A stretch of DNA of 64,000 bases from Polyangium sp. y55x31 (GCF_029946505.1 NZ_JARZHG010000049.1:1-64000), one strand, 5' to 3'; numbered from the stretch's first letter, positions 18,787-27,310 are shown. Notes: generated from the letters alone by a model not told the origin. Program-made: numbers and translations.

Positions 18787-19809
18787 ATGGAGACCAAGAG
18801 CCATGGGGGACCGGGCCCGGCGATCGGCGCGAGGAGGAGGCTCCTCGGCAAACCGATCCCGGCCGAAGGGGAGGGCGGGGTATTCACGCAATCGTGGTAT
18901 CCCGTCTGCATGTCGAGCGAGCTTCCACCGGGGAAAATCCTCGGTACGAGCTTCCTCGACGGGCGCATCGTGGTGTTTCGAGGTGAGAGCGGCAGGGCGC
19001 AAGCGCTGAGCGCCTACTGCCCGCACCTCGGCGCCGACCTCGCCGCGGGATCGGTCGTCGGGGACGCCATCCGCTGCGCGTTTCACCACTGGGAGTACAG
19101 CCAGGAGGGGACCTGCCTGAAAACCGGCCCCGGCGATCCGCCGCCGCCCGGCGCCTGCCTCTTCCGTTTCCCGACGGTGGAGAGGTACGGGATGATCTGG
19201 GTCTTCAACGGCGAAACCCCTCTCTTCGACCTCCCGGACTTCCCTTATCCCGACGACGATCTCGTCTTCCGGGTCGAGGCGCACGACGAGGTCTTTCCGG
19301 TCGATCCTTGGGTCGTCTGCTGCAATACGCCGGACGTGCAGCACATCCGCGTCGTGCACGGCTTCACGTTCGACAAGGGCGAGCCCGCCGAGAACATGGT
19401 GCTCACCGAGCACTCGATGATGTACGACTTCGACGGCATCCACCCCGCGGGCCCGCGGGTCACGTTCCGCGTGGGGATCTTCGGGACCACGATCTTTTAT
19501 CAGAGCAGCTTCTTCAACGGCCGCTGGTATGGATACATCGCCCCGTTCGGGATGCCCGCGCCGGGACGAACGAAGGTGTATTACGTCCTGGCCACGCGGA
19601 AATCCGAGGGCGACGCGGCATCCCAGAAGGAGCTGCTCGACTTCGCGATGGGCGTGCAGCGGCAAATCCTCGCGGACGACGCCCCCATCCTCCGGGGCGT
19701 CCACTTCCGGCCCGGCGCCCTGACGAAGAGCGACACGGCGCTCGCGCGCTTCTTCGAATACCTGCGCAAATTCCCGCGGGCACACCCCTCGGCCGAGTTC
19801 ATTCGCTGA
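18787..19809 (+). CDS. Rieske non-heme iron oxygenase (KshA/PaO-like)
   Basis: 340 residues. The [2Fe-2S] Rieske centre is CPH...CAFHHW with ligands C78, H80, C97 and H100. The mononuclear iron site is in NTPDVQHIRVVHGF: D183, H186 and H191 fit the D-x2-H-x4-H pattern. No membrane helix or reductase domain, so it needs an external electron donor. Relatives act on sterols, chlorophyll products or aromatic rings; the real substrate is unknown. ATG 18787 was chosen as the first Met close to the conserved core, with GACGAGGG upstream. A PhcB-like methyltransferase follows 261 nt downstream on the same strand. Confidence 0.9.
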   Translation: METKSHGGPGPAIGARRRLLGKPIPAEGEGGVFTQSWYPVCMSSELPPGKILGTSFLDGRIVVFRGESGRAQALSAYCPHLGADLAAGSVVGDAIRCAFHHWEYSQEGTCLKTGPGDPPPPGACLFRFPTVERYGMIWVFNGETPLFDLPDFPYPDDDLVFRVEAHDEVFPVDPWVVCCNTPDVQHIRVVHGFTFDKGEPAENMVLTEHSMMYDFDGIHPAGPRVTFRVGIFGTTIFYQSSFFNGRWYGYIAPFGMPAPGRTKVYYVLATRKSEGDAASQKELLDFAMGVQRQILADDAPILRGVHFRPGALTKSDTALARFFEYLRKFPRAHPSAEFIR

Positions 19810-20070
19810 AGCGCCTGCCCCGCGCCACCCGAGGCCACGCCCGAGGACCCGGCTGCGCGGCGGGTTCGTCCCGAAAGACACCTGCAGCCCGCCGCGAACG
19901 GTGCCCGGGACGCTGGAACGAGCGCGGATTCGTCCTCGGGTCCCCCCGGGGTTCGCGTGGCCGAACTCACCCGAACGTGTCCTTCGTGCGCAAAGTACCG
20001 GAAGGGTTGTCAGCGAGGGGGTTTTTCGGCGATGCTGCGCCAGTTCGGAGAACAAGACAGGAGCCCGGCC

Positions 20071-21171
20071 ATGTCCCAGCAGCTTGCCAGGGAGAGCATC
20101 GCGAAGGGGGCCGAGGAGCGCGCGGCGGGGGAGCACGCTGCTCGAAGATCATTCGATCCAGAGGAGGAGGAGGTCCAAGGGCCGCCCATCTCGATGGATT
20201 GCGAGCGGCGGCTCGTCGAGCTCGCCGCCTGGTGCAGGGAGCTCGAGGCCTCCCCGCGGAGCGCGCTACCTCCGTCGCCGGAGGACTGCGCCCGGCTCAG
20301 GGAGATGCTGCTCCGCGTCTGGGAGGCGAGCGACGCCCTCGGCCCCTCCGGCCTCCTGCGCAACTCCCCGGCCCAGCGCCGCTTCCAGGAGGTCCTGGGG
20401 CCGTATTTCTGGCAGAGCCCCATCATCCACCGCTGCTTCGCCAAACCCCGGGGCTACGCCGGCGACTTCCTGATGATGGACGACGTCTATCGGAACGTCC
20501 CCAAGGGCGAGACGAACCTCGGCCGCTGGATGGACCGATGGGTGCTGGAGCAGCCCGGCTTCGTGGCGGTCAGGAACCGCCGGGAGAAGCTCAAGGCGCT
20601 GCTCGCCCACGAGTGGAACCGGGGCGCGCGCTACGTCATGAACGTGGCGTCGGGCGCGGCCTCGGAGCTCTCCGAGGTGGTGCCCACGACGCCGTTCGAA
20701 GGCATCACGCTGCTCGACCAGGACCAGGGCGCCCTGTATGCCGCGGTCACGGCGCTCGGCCGGCGGATGAATCCCGCCCACGTGCGCACCTGGTCCGGCT
20801 CGGTCTTCACGCTCATTCGTGGCAAGACCACCCTCGTCCCCGGCGACCAGGACTTCATCTATTCGATTGGCCTGTACGACTACCTGTCGCCCCGGTTCGC
20901 GACGGCGCTCACGGCGCGGCTCTGGCTCAACCTCGCGCCGGGGGGTCTGCTCGCGCTCGGCAACTTCAACGGCCACGACCCGATGCGCCGCTTCATCGAG
21001 GCGGCGATGGACTGGTACCTCATCTACAGGGATGTGCCGGACATGCTGGCGCTGGCCTCGGGGCTGCCGAACGTCGAGGACGCGGAGGTCTGGACCGATC
21101 CCACGGGCTGCCTCCACCTCCTCCTCGTCCGCAAGCGCGGCGATCGCCCGAGCATGGAATCACCACCGTGA
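20071..21171 (+). CDS. PhcB-like SAM-dependent methyltransferase
   Basis: 366 residues. The N-terminal ~110 residues are helical and acidic; then KPRGYAGDFLMMDDVY, the hallmark of the PhcB family, which in Ralstonia makes the quorum signal 3-hydroxypalmitic acid methyl ester. The class I methyltransferase core follows: motif I region YVMNVASGAASEL, the acidic LLDQDQGAL (end of strand 2), GDQDFIYSIGLYDYL and LNLAPGGLLALGNF. ATG 20071 was chosen because ACAGGAGCC lies 8 nt upstream; an ATG at 20032 is possible. No PhcS/PhcR sensor pair is adjacent. The 3' end overlaps the convergent TIGR02265-type gene by 12 nt. Confidence 0.83.
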   Translation: MSQQLARESIAKGAEERAAGEHAARRSFDPEEEEVQGPPISMDCERRLVELAAWCRELEASPRSALPPSPEDCARLREMLLRVWEASDALGPSGLLRNSPAQRRFQEVLGPYFWQSPIIHRCFAKPRGYAGDFLMMDDVYRNVPKGETNLGRWMDRWVLEQPGFVAVRNRREKLKALLAHEWNRGARYVMNVASGAASELSEVVPTTPFEGITLLDQDQGALYAAVTALGRRMNPAHVRTWSGSVFTLIRGKTTLVPGDQDFIYSIGLYDYLSPRFATALTARLWLNLAPGGLLALGNFNGHDPMRRFIEAAMDWYLIYRDVPDMLALASGLPNVEDAEVWTDPTGCLHLLLVRKRGDRPSMESPP

Positions 21172-21744
21172 GTGGATGATGAAGTCGGTGCCGGCGTCGT
21201 TGGCGATGGTCGCGGTGACCATGGCGTCGACGTTGCTCACGAGCTTGTAGGCCACCTTGTAGACGGCGACCGTGAAGGCGGGGCCGAACAGGTCACGCGT
21301 GAAGACCACGTCGGCCGAGCGTTCGCTCGTCTTCGTGTACTCGCGCTCGCCGAAGCTCACGGCCAGGGTGTAGGCGTAGGGGCCGTTCGCGACGAGGGCC
21401 TGAGGGTTGCCCTGGCCGAACCGGGCGAGCATCTTCCCCACGGGCGACTCGAGCAGGGAGCTGAAGGCGTGCTCGCCGCAGCCGCTCATGATCTCGTCAC
21501 AGCTCAGGCCGAGGCTCGGCTCGTCGACGAGGCGACGCGCGACCTTGAGGAGCGAGCTCACCGGGTACCAGAAGAAGGAGCGGATGGTCTTGTCCCCCAT
21601 CACCTGCGTGCGGATGGCGTTCACCTTCGGGGCGCCGTAGGCCCGGCCGAGGTGGGTGAGCGCGCCGTCGAGCACCATGCCGAGCATGTTGTCGGTGCTC
21701 GTGGCCAGCGCGATCCGTTTGTCAAGCATCTCCTTGGAGTCCAT
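21160..21744 (-). CDS. TIGR02265/DUF2378-type Myxococcales-restricted protein
   Basis: 194 residues, no signal peptide or clear catalytic motif. Length and the order of blocks (FFWYPVSSLLKVARRL, SSLLESPVGKMLARFG, NPQALVANGPYAYTLAVSFGEREYT, FTRDLFGPAFTVAVYKVAY) match a family found almost only in Myxococcales whose members occur in many copies per genome and have no known function. ATG 21744 was chosen because the family begins there; upstream codons are low-complexity. GGAAAGGA lies 12 nt upstream. Convergent overlap of 12 nt with the methyltransferase gene. Confidence 0.7.
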   Translation of the reverse strand: MDSKEMLDKRIALATSTDNMLGMVLDGALTHLGRAYGAPKVNAIRTQVMGDKTIRSFFWYPVSSLLKVARRLVDEPSLGLSCDEIMSGCGEHAFSSLLESPVGKMLARFGQGNPQALVANGPYAYTLAVSFGEREYTKTSERSADVVFTRDLFGPAFTVAVYKVAYKLVSNVDAMVTATIANDAGTDFIIHSRW

Positions 21745-22070
21745 CGCCCGTAGAGGTCCTTTCCGAGGAACGAAGTGCCCGCAGCTTACACGAACCACCA
21801 CGCCCGTCACCATCCCGGAGGGGGGCGTTCGTGCTGCCCACCGAGGCGCCCGAGGCGTTATCGGTTCTTCGCGCCAAAAGCTCCCCCCTCCTTGCCCCCG
21901 CGTTCTACGTAGCACGTTTCCGCATGACAGGTTCGGCGCGGCACGCGCATAGCGTGCGCGCGAGAATCGCGCGTCCGTCATTGCCAAAATGACATGGGAA
22001 TCGTCCCGCGCTCTGCCGCTTCGCGTTTCTGCATCCGCGTCCGGATTTCACTCTGCCTCGGGATCCGTGA
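21745..22070 (+). other. divergent intergenic region, no gene seen
   Basis: About 330 nt between the TIGR02265-type gene and the selenoprotein gene. It is slightly less GC-rich than its surroundings. No credible open frame, repeat or RNA gene; only the candidate -10 box at its right end. Confidence 0.5.
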
Positions 22071-22076
22071 TAGCCT
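22071..22076 (+). promoter_or_regulatory. candidate -10 box, leaderless, for the selenoprotein gene
   Basis: TAGCCT lies 6 nt before the ATG at 22083; TTTCAC (22046-22051) is a possible weak -35. No Shine-Dalgarno sequence is present. Confidence 0.4.
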
Positions 22077-22082
22077 CCCTTC

Positions 22083-23111
22083 ATGCCCCACATCCGGATC
22101 GTCGAGGCCCACGAAGCCGACGCCCCCCTGCGCGCCGTCTATGAAGCCATGATGTCGCGCCCCATCCCCGCGGCCTACCGTACGCCGCACGGCGGCCCGG
22201 CCGGCATCATCCGCGCGCACAGCCTCGACCCGGATCTACTCCGGATCACCTTCACCGCGACCGGCACGTTCCACCGCGGCGACGGGCTCACCTGGGCAGA
22301 GCGCGAGCTCATCGCCGCGTCCGCCTCGCGCACGAACCAGTGCTTTTACTGAACGTCAGCTCACGCAGAGTTTCTGCGTGTCGCTTCTCAGGATGAGGCC
22401 CTCGCCGCGGACGTCGCGACGGGAGCCGACATGCAGCGCGCTTCCCCGCGGGAGCGCGCCCTCGGCGGGTTCGCGGTCGTCATGACCGAGGCGCCGTGGT
22501 CCATCGACGCCGCCGACCTCGACCGCCTGCGCGCCGTGGGGCTCACCGAGGACGCCGTCGAGCAAGCCATCTGCGTCGCGGCGTTCTTCAACTACTACAC
22601 GCGCGTCGCCGACGGCACGGGCATCACGTTCGATTACGACTCGCCGCTGCCGCGCCTCACCATCGATCCCACGCGCGAGCCCGTGCCTCGCCCTCCGCCG
22701 CGTGACTGGAATCCCGCCGTCGACGGCTCGCGTGTCCCCGTGTTCCCGCGCCGCGCGTTTGCCCAGGGGCTCCTCGAAGAGTGGCACGCGTACCACTTCG
22801 AGCGCGACGCGCTCCTCTCGCGCCGCGACCGCCGGCTCCTCGCTCGCGCCGCGGCGGCCGAGCTCTGCGATGCCGGCGCCGTCGCCCGCTACGAGGACGT
22901 GGTCCCGCGGGATCCTCGCGAGCACGCCCTCGCGGCGTACGCGACGAAGCTCACGCGCACGCCGTGGGCCGCCTCCGCGGCGGATGCGGCTCTGCTGCGT
23001 GCGCACGGCCTCGACGATCCTGCGATCCTCGCGGCCATCACGCTCGTCGCGCACCAGAACACGTTTTCCCGCATGCACCATGGCCTCGCGGCGTTCGCGA
23101 CCTCCGGATGA
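22083..23111 (+). CDS. AhpD-family (carboxymuconolactone decarboxylase-like) selenoprotein with in-frame TGA
   Basis: A 342-residue protein if the TGA at 22350-22352 is read as selenocysteine (residue 90). The text up to the TGA is an AhpD/peroxidase-related N-terminus ending in ERELIAASASRTNQCFY; after it the same frame continues TSAHAEFLRV. Together this gives C-F-Y-U-x3-H, which matches the AhpD redox motif C-x2-C-x3-H with the second Cys replaced by Sec. The continuation includes the family's C-terminal block LDRLRAVGLTEDAVEQAICVAAFFNYYTR. Residues ~225-342 look like a second, degenerate AhpD module without CxxC (LRAHGLDDPAILAAITLVAHQN). Predicted role: thiol/selenol peroxidase or reductase. 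Without Sec insertion only an 89-residue fragment would form. The gene is followed 25 nt later by a pseudokinase. Confidence 0.85.
22353..22385 (+). promoter_or_regulatory. candidate bacterial SECIS element
   Basis: Directly after the TGA, CACGCAG (22362-22368) and CTGCGTG (22374-22380) form a perfect 7-bp stem with the 5-base loop AGTTT; AGC (22358-22360) and GCT (22383-22385) can add three more pairs across a small internal loop. The apical loop starts 17 nt after the TGA and holds a G-U, as expected for SelB-binding SECIS elements, which lie inside the coding region. Confidence 0.7.
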
Positions 23112-23136
23112 CGCCAAGCTCGCACGGCGCCTCCCC

Positions 23137-24027
23137 GTGGCCGTGGGAGACGTCGTCGCCGGCAAGTATCGCGTCGAGGGCTTCCGTGCCGAAGACGGCG
23201 TGGCCCTCGCCGTCGTCGAGCACGAGGGCCTCGTCCGGAACGTGGCCCTCGAGCTCGCGTACGAGATGCTCCTGCCGTTCGTCCGTCGCGAGATCCGGGC
23301 CACGACCGCCATCCCGTCCGAGCGGGTCGTGCACGTCTTCGACTGCGGCACGCTCGAGGCCGGCGTGTCCTTCATGGTCGTCGAGGACCTCCTCGGCAAT
23401 GACCTCGCCGACGAGATCAAGTGGCGCGGCCCGTTTCACTTCCTCGACGCGGTCGACTGGATGATCGGGGCGCTCGAAGGCCTCGCCGAGGCGCATGCGC
23501 GTGGCATCGTGCACCGCAATGTGATGCCCGCGAGCCTCTTCCTCGCGGAGCGAGGGGGCGGGCATCGGTTCCTGAAGGTGCGCCATTTCGGTTGTGCGAA
23601 GTTCGAGGCAAAGGCGGGCGCCGAGGTCGACGACGACCCCGCCGACGCCTGCATGTTGCTTGGCAGGCCGCTCTTCCCTCCCGAGCAGATCCGGGACGCG
23701 ACGGACGTCGATGTGCGCATCGACATCTGGTCGATCGGCGCCGTGCTCTACCAGTGTCTCGCGTGCGAGCCGCCGTTCGCCGCCCGCAGCGTGGTGGAGG
23801 TCCTCTCCAAGATCGTCCTCTCCGAGCCGCCGTCGATCCGGGACAAGCGGCAGGACGTCCCCGAGGGCCTCGCGGCCGTCATCGCGCGTTGCTTACGCCG
23901 CGACCGCGACGAACGTTTCCGCAACGTGGCCGAGCTCGCGCTTGCGCTCGCGCCTTTCTCCACGCCGAGCGTTGATCCGTCGATCGAGCGGATCCTCGCG
24001 CTCTTCCCCTCCGTCCGGGCGCCGTGA
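23137..24027 (+). CDS. Ser/Thr kinase-fold pseudokinase
   Basis: 296 residues with the overall Hanks-kinase fold but all catalytic residues lost: the VALK lysine is Glu39 (VALE), the HRD aspartate is Asn128 (HRNVMPAS) and the DFG aspartate is His150 (HFG). The activation-segment PPEQ, the IDIWSIGAVLYQCL block (F helix) and the final RFRNVAEL region are kept, so the fold is probably intact. No extra domain or membrane helix. The GTG at 23137 gives the usual family start (VGDVVAGKYRVE). It begins 25 nt after the selenoprotein gene and is likely co-transcribed; a scaffold or allosteric role is inferred. Confidence 0.85.
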   Translation: MAVGDVVAGKYRVEGFRAEDGVALAVVEHEGLVRNVALELAYEMLLPFVRREIRATTAIPSERVVHVFDCGTLEAGVSFMVVEDLLGNDLADEIKWRGPFHFLDAVDWMIGALEGLAEAHARGIVHRNVMPASLFLAERGGGHRFLKVRHFGCAKFEAKAGAEVDDDPADACMLLGRPLFPPEQIRDATDVDVRIDIWSIGAVLYQCLACEPPFAARSVVEVLSKIVLSEPPSIRDKRQDVPEGLAAVIARCLRRDRDERFRNVAELALALAPFSTPSVDPSIERILALFPSVRAP

Positions 24028-24150
24028 AGCGCGACCGCCCGAGGGCGGCGGCGGCGCCTGAGCCGAATACGTCGGTTCCCCGACGGAAAAGCAGGATCCT
24101 CATCGGCGCACGTCCCGCGAAATCCCGTTTATAGCGGGCCTCGGGCCGAC

Positions 24151-25347
24151 ATGCTGGACCTCTTCACCGACGACGTTCGCCGCAATCCTTTCTCCTTGTA
24201 CGCAGAGATGCGCGCGAAGGCGCCGGTGCTCCACGTCCCGCTGCTCGACCTGTGGATGCTCTTCGACTACGACAGCGTCAAGCGCGCGCTCCACGAGCAC
24301 GACACCTGGAGCTCCGTCGTCACCACGCAGACGGGGCCGACCCCTGATTGGCTCGTCTTCTCGGATCCGCCGCGCCACACGAAACTCAGGAACATCATCC
24401 AGCGCGCGTTCACCCCGCGCTCCATCGCGAACCTCGAGCCCCGCATCCGCGAGCTCTCGCGGGAGCTGCTCGACGGCGTGATCGAGCGGGGCGAGATGGA
24501 TCTCGTCAAGGACTACGCCGAGCCGCTGCCGACGATGGTGATCGCCGAGATGATCGGCATCCCCGTCGCCGATCGGCCGCGCTTCGTTCGCTGGAGCGAG
24601 ATCATCCTGAACCTCAGCTACACCATCTCCGGCGGCGAGGCCGCGGCACGCGCCGTCGCGGAGCACGCCGCGCTCAAAGAAGAGATGCGCGCCTACGTCG
24701 GCGACCTCTGCGCGGCGCGGAAAAAGGCGCCCAAGGACGACCTCCTGACGCGGCTCGTGGAGGCCGAGGTGGACGGCGATCGATTGACGGGCGAGGAAAT
24801 CCTCGGCTTCTTCCAGCTCCTGCTCGTGGCCGGCACCGAGACGACCACGAACCTCCTCGGCAATACGATCCTCTCGTTCTTCGAGCACCCCGCCGAGCTC
24901 GCGCGTCTCGAGGGCGATCCCACGCGCTTCCTGCCCACGACGATCGAGGAGGTTTTGCGGTACCGCTCGCCCGTCTCGATGGTGTTTCGAGCGACGAAGC
25001 GCGACGTCGTGATGCACGGAAAGACGATCCCGGCTGGAAAGTTCGTGCTCGTCCTGCTGGGCGCGGCGAACCGGGATCCGAAGCAGTTTTACGAGCCCGA
25101 CACCTTCGACGTCGGCCGCGACCCGAACCCGCACATCGCCTTTGGCCACGGGATCCACTTCTGCCTCGGCGCCTCGCTCTCCCGCCTCGAAGCAAAGGTC
25201 GCGATCCCGGATCTGCTCTCGCGCCTGCGTGGCCTCGCGCCCGCGAGTGATGCGCCGTGGCAGCCCCGCAAGGCGCTCCACGTGCACGGCCCGGCGAGCC
25301 TCCGCGTGCGCTTCGCGCCGGACGAGCCGCTCGCCGTGGCGATCTGA
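24151..25347 (+). CDS. cytochrome P450
   Basis: 398 residues, soluble bacterial class. Heme-binding loop FGHGIHFCLGASL with the proximal ligand Cys338; I-helix oxygen-activation motif AGTETTT near 227-233; ExxR motif in the EEVLRYRSP region (about 268). N-terminus DLFTDDVRRNPFSLYAEMR is typical of CYP107-like proteins. Needs a ferredoxin and reductase, none of which is adjacent; the substrate is unknown. TATAGC at 24130-24135 is a possible -10 box 15 nt before the ATG. The stop codon directly abuts the stop of the convergent GNAT gene. Confidence 0.96.
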   Translation: MLDLFTDDVRRNPFSLYAEMRAKAPVLHVPLLDLWMLFDYDSVKRALHEHDTWSSVVTTQTGPTPDWLVFSDPPRHTKLRNIIQRAFTPRSIANLEPRIRELSRELLDGVIERGEMDLVKDYAEPLPTMVIAEMIGIPVADRPRFVRWSEIILNLSYTISGGEAAARAVAEHAALKEEMRAYVGDLCAARKKAPKDDLLTRLVEAEVDGDRLTGEEILGFFQLLLVAGTETTTNLLGNTILSFFEHPAELARLEGDPTRFLPTTIEEVLRYRSPVSMVFRATKRDVVMHGKTIPAGKFVLVLLGAANRDPKQFYEPDTFDVGRDPNPHIAFGHGIHFCLGASLSRLEAKVAIPDLLSRLRGLAPASDAPWQPRKALHVHGPASLRVRFAPDEPLAVAI

Positions 25348-25938
25348 TCAACCGCCGAGCTTCGCGACGAGCCGCTCTTTCACGGCGGCCCACTCGTCGT
25401 CGAGGATGCTGAACATCACCGTATCGCGGAGGAAATCCCCGCGCGTCTTCTGGTACTTGCGCAGCACGCCCTCGCGCACGCCGCCGATGCGCGCGATCGC
25501 GGCCTGCGATTGCAGGTTTCGCGCGTCCGTCTTGAGCTGCACGCGCGCGGCGCCGAGCACCTCGAACGCGTGCCGCAGGAGGAGAAACTTCGCCTCCGTG
25601 TTGATCGCCGTGCGTTGCCAGCGCTTGCCGAGCCAGGTCCAGCCGATCTCGAGGCCTCGATCATTCCGTTTGATGTCGAGGTACCGCGTCGAGCCGCAGG
25701 CGCGCCCGTCCGCGAGGCCCATCTGCACGAACGCGATCTGCCCTCCCGAGGCCTGCGCCTCGAGCGCCGACGTGATGTACGCCTCCATCGCTTCGAGCGA
25801 GAGCGGCGGCTCGATCGACATCCACCGCCAGATGGATTCGTCCTCGACGAGCGCGGCGAGCAGCGCAGGCGCGTGCGCGAGCGTGAGGGGTTCCAGGCGG
25901 ACATGGCGTCCTTCGAGGGTGACGGGTCGCGGATCCAT
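25348..25938 (-). CDS. GNAT family N-acetyltransferase (RimJ/RimL-like)
   Basis: 196 residues. N-terminal LEGRHVRLEPLTLAHAPALLAAL and the core GLEIGWTWLGKRWQRTAINTE are typical of RimJ/RimL-type GNAT proteins that acetylate protein N-termini or small amines with acetyl-CoA; the cofactor loop lies in WLGKRWQRTAINTEAK. C-terminal block RVQLKTDARNLQSQAAIARIGG is well conserved. ATG 25938; TAAAAG lies 7 nt upstream on the minus strand, a near match to the leaderless -10 pattern seen elsewhere here. No functional partner in the neighbourhood. Confidence 0.92.
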   Translation of the reverse strand: MDPRPVTLEGRHVRLEPLTLAHAPALLAALVEDESIWRWMSIEPPLSLEAMEAYITSALEAQASGGQIAFVQMGLADGRACGSTRYLDIKRNDRGLEIGWTWLGKRWQRTAINTEAKFLLLRHAFEVLGAARVQLKTDARNLQSQAAIARIGGVREGVLRKYQKTRGDFLRDTVMFSILDDEWAAVKERLVAKLGG

Positions 25939-25979
25939 GCCGAGCCTTTTACCGCGACGGGGCGGGGGGCGGCGAGCCG

Positions 25980-27227
25980 TCAGAGCTTCTCGACGAGGAT
26001 CGTCGTCACGTACGTGCCGGGGGCGGTCCGTACGGTATGCCAGCCGCGGCCGATCGAGGTCGCGGCGATCTCCCAGGAGAACCAGTCGCCGTAATGCTCG
26101 ATGGCGCCTTGCGAAATGCCCCAGCCGGCCGTCGGCGAAGGCTCGCGGGAGGCTTGCGCCTTCCACGAGGGCACGCGGATCCGGAAGCCGCTCGCCGTGA
26201 TCACGGGTTCGTCGATCTTGCCGAGCGAAACGAAGGGGCCTTTTTCGTCGCTCGTCGCCCGGAACAACCCGAGCTCGTCCCCCAGGAACGCGACGAAATG
26301 GGCAGGCTCCCCCGCGCTGCCCGAAGGCCAAGGGATTCCGTTGATCGAGGCCTCGTCGGGCTGCAACCAGTCGCCGGACCCGCGGATCCGCGACAGCCGC
26401 ATGGAGACGATCGACCCGAGGTGCGCGCAGAGCTCGCGCCGTACGGTCGTGGAGACCTCGATCCGCACGGTGGACGTGCCCTGGATCTCCACCACGCCGA
26501 ACACCTCGAAATCGGCGTCTTCCGCGGCGAACACGATTCTCTCGCCGTCGCCGCCGGCGCGGAACGCCGGGGGCCCTGCCGATCGGAAGTCGAGGACCGT
26601 CAGCCCGCAGCCGTCCGCCACGGCGTCGTAATCGAACGAGGGGACGATCTGCGCCCGATGAATGCCGGCATCCACGACGACCGACGTCCCCTCGACCCGC
26701 ACGCGCAGCCCATCCTTCCGGATCGCCGGCTCGCCCTCGGGGATCGTGCCTGTCTTCGGAGAATGGTTCGAAGGCGTGGTCGACGCCCTCGGGGCATGCG
26801 CCGAGGCCCAGAAGCCGGCGCCGAGCAGCGCGCCCGTGAGCGCCGGGATCCCCACGAAAACCACCCGTCGATGCATTCGATGGGCGAGCGTGAGGAGCAG
26901 GAACGCCCCTGCAAACGGGAGCACGAGGAGACGCGTATACGAGGTCGTGCCCGTGACCAGCCCGAACCCCGCCACGACGAACCAGAACCCTGCGAGCACC
27001 GCGGCCCCAGAGGCCGCGAGCTTTTCCCGGCGCGTGACGAGCGCAAAGCCGAGGACGAGTGCGAGCACGACGACGAGCGGCCCGAGGACCTGATGCTCGA
27101 AAAAGGCCGCGGAGGGAACGGAAAATCCGCGCGGCTGCGAGAGCGCGTAGGCGAGGCCTCCCGCGGCGTGGGCGAATGCCGCGAATCCGAGGAGCACCCG
27201 CGTCGCCACGTCCCTCGTTTCTGACAT
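25980..27227 (-). CDS. membrane protein of unknown function with large extracytoplasmic domain
   Basis: 415 residues, not recognised. Four hydrophobic segments occupy the first ~145 residues (VLLGFAAFAHAAGGLAYAL, VLGPLVVVLALVLGFALV, ASGAAVLAGFWFVVAGFGLV, LLVLPFAGAFLLLTLAH) plus a fifth near 125-145. The remaining ~265 residues are polar, strand-rich and contain a possible second strand domain ending in WHTVRTAPGTYVTTILVEKL. ATG 27227 was chosen because the protein starts there with a normal cytoplasmic N-terminus; CAGG directly precedes it. Divergent from the lipoprotein gene at 27311. Confidence 0.75.
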   Translation of the reverse strand: MSETRDVATRVLLGFAAFAHAAGGLAYALSQPRGFSVPSAAFFEHQVLGPLVVVLALVLGFALVTRREKLAASGAAVLAGFWFVVAGFGLVTGTTSYTRLLVLPFAGAFLLLTLAHRMHRRVVFVGIPALTGALLGAGFWASAHAPRASTTPSNHSPKTGTIPEGEPAIRKDGLRVRVEGTSVVVDAGIHRAQIVPSFDYDAVADGCGLTVLDFRSAGPPAFRAGGDGERIVFAAEDADFEVFGVVEIQGTSTVRIEVSTTVRRELCAHLGSIVSMRLSRIRGSGDWLQPDEASINGIPWPSGSAGEPAHFVAFLGDELGLFRATSDEKGPFVSLGKIDEPVITASGFRIRVPSWKAQASREPSPTAGWGISQGAIEHYGDWFSWEIAATSIGRGWHTVRTAPGTYVTTILVEKL

Positions 27228-27274
27228 CCTGCCCACGGTACCCCGCGGCGCGGGTGGGATCCAGGTGCACGTGA

Positions 27275-27303
27275 TTGTCGCGCCGGGAGCGTCGCGGTAG
27301 CGT
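27275..27303 (+). promoter_or_regulatory. candidate promoter, leaderless, of the 779-residue lipoprotein gene
   Basis: TTGTCG (27275-27280), 17 nt, TAGCGT (27298-27303), then 7 nt to the GTG at 27311. No Shine-Dalgarno sequence. Confidence 0.45.
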
Positions 27304-27310
27304 TCGTTCC

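Noticed and set aside
22350-22352. TGA as an ordinary stop or a nonsense mutation making a pseudogene
   Set aside because: The TGA stands exactly at the redox Cys position, the frame after it is intact for 250 codons, and a SECIS-like stem follows. A decayed gene would not be expected to show all three.
22431-23111. A separate hypothetical gene starting at ATG 22431
   Set aside because: It is in the same frame as the AhpD N-terminus and supplies the rest of that domain; the Sec reading explains both parts.
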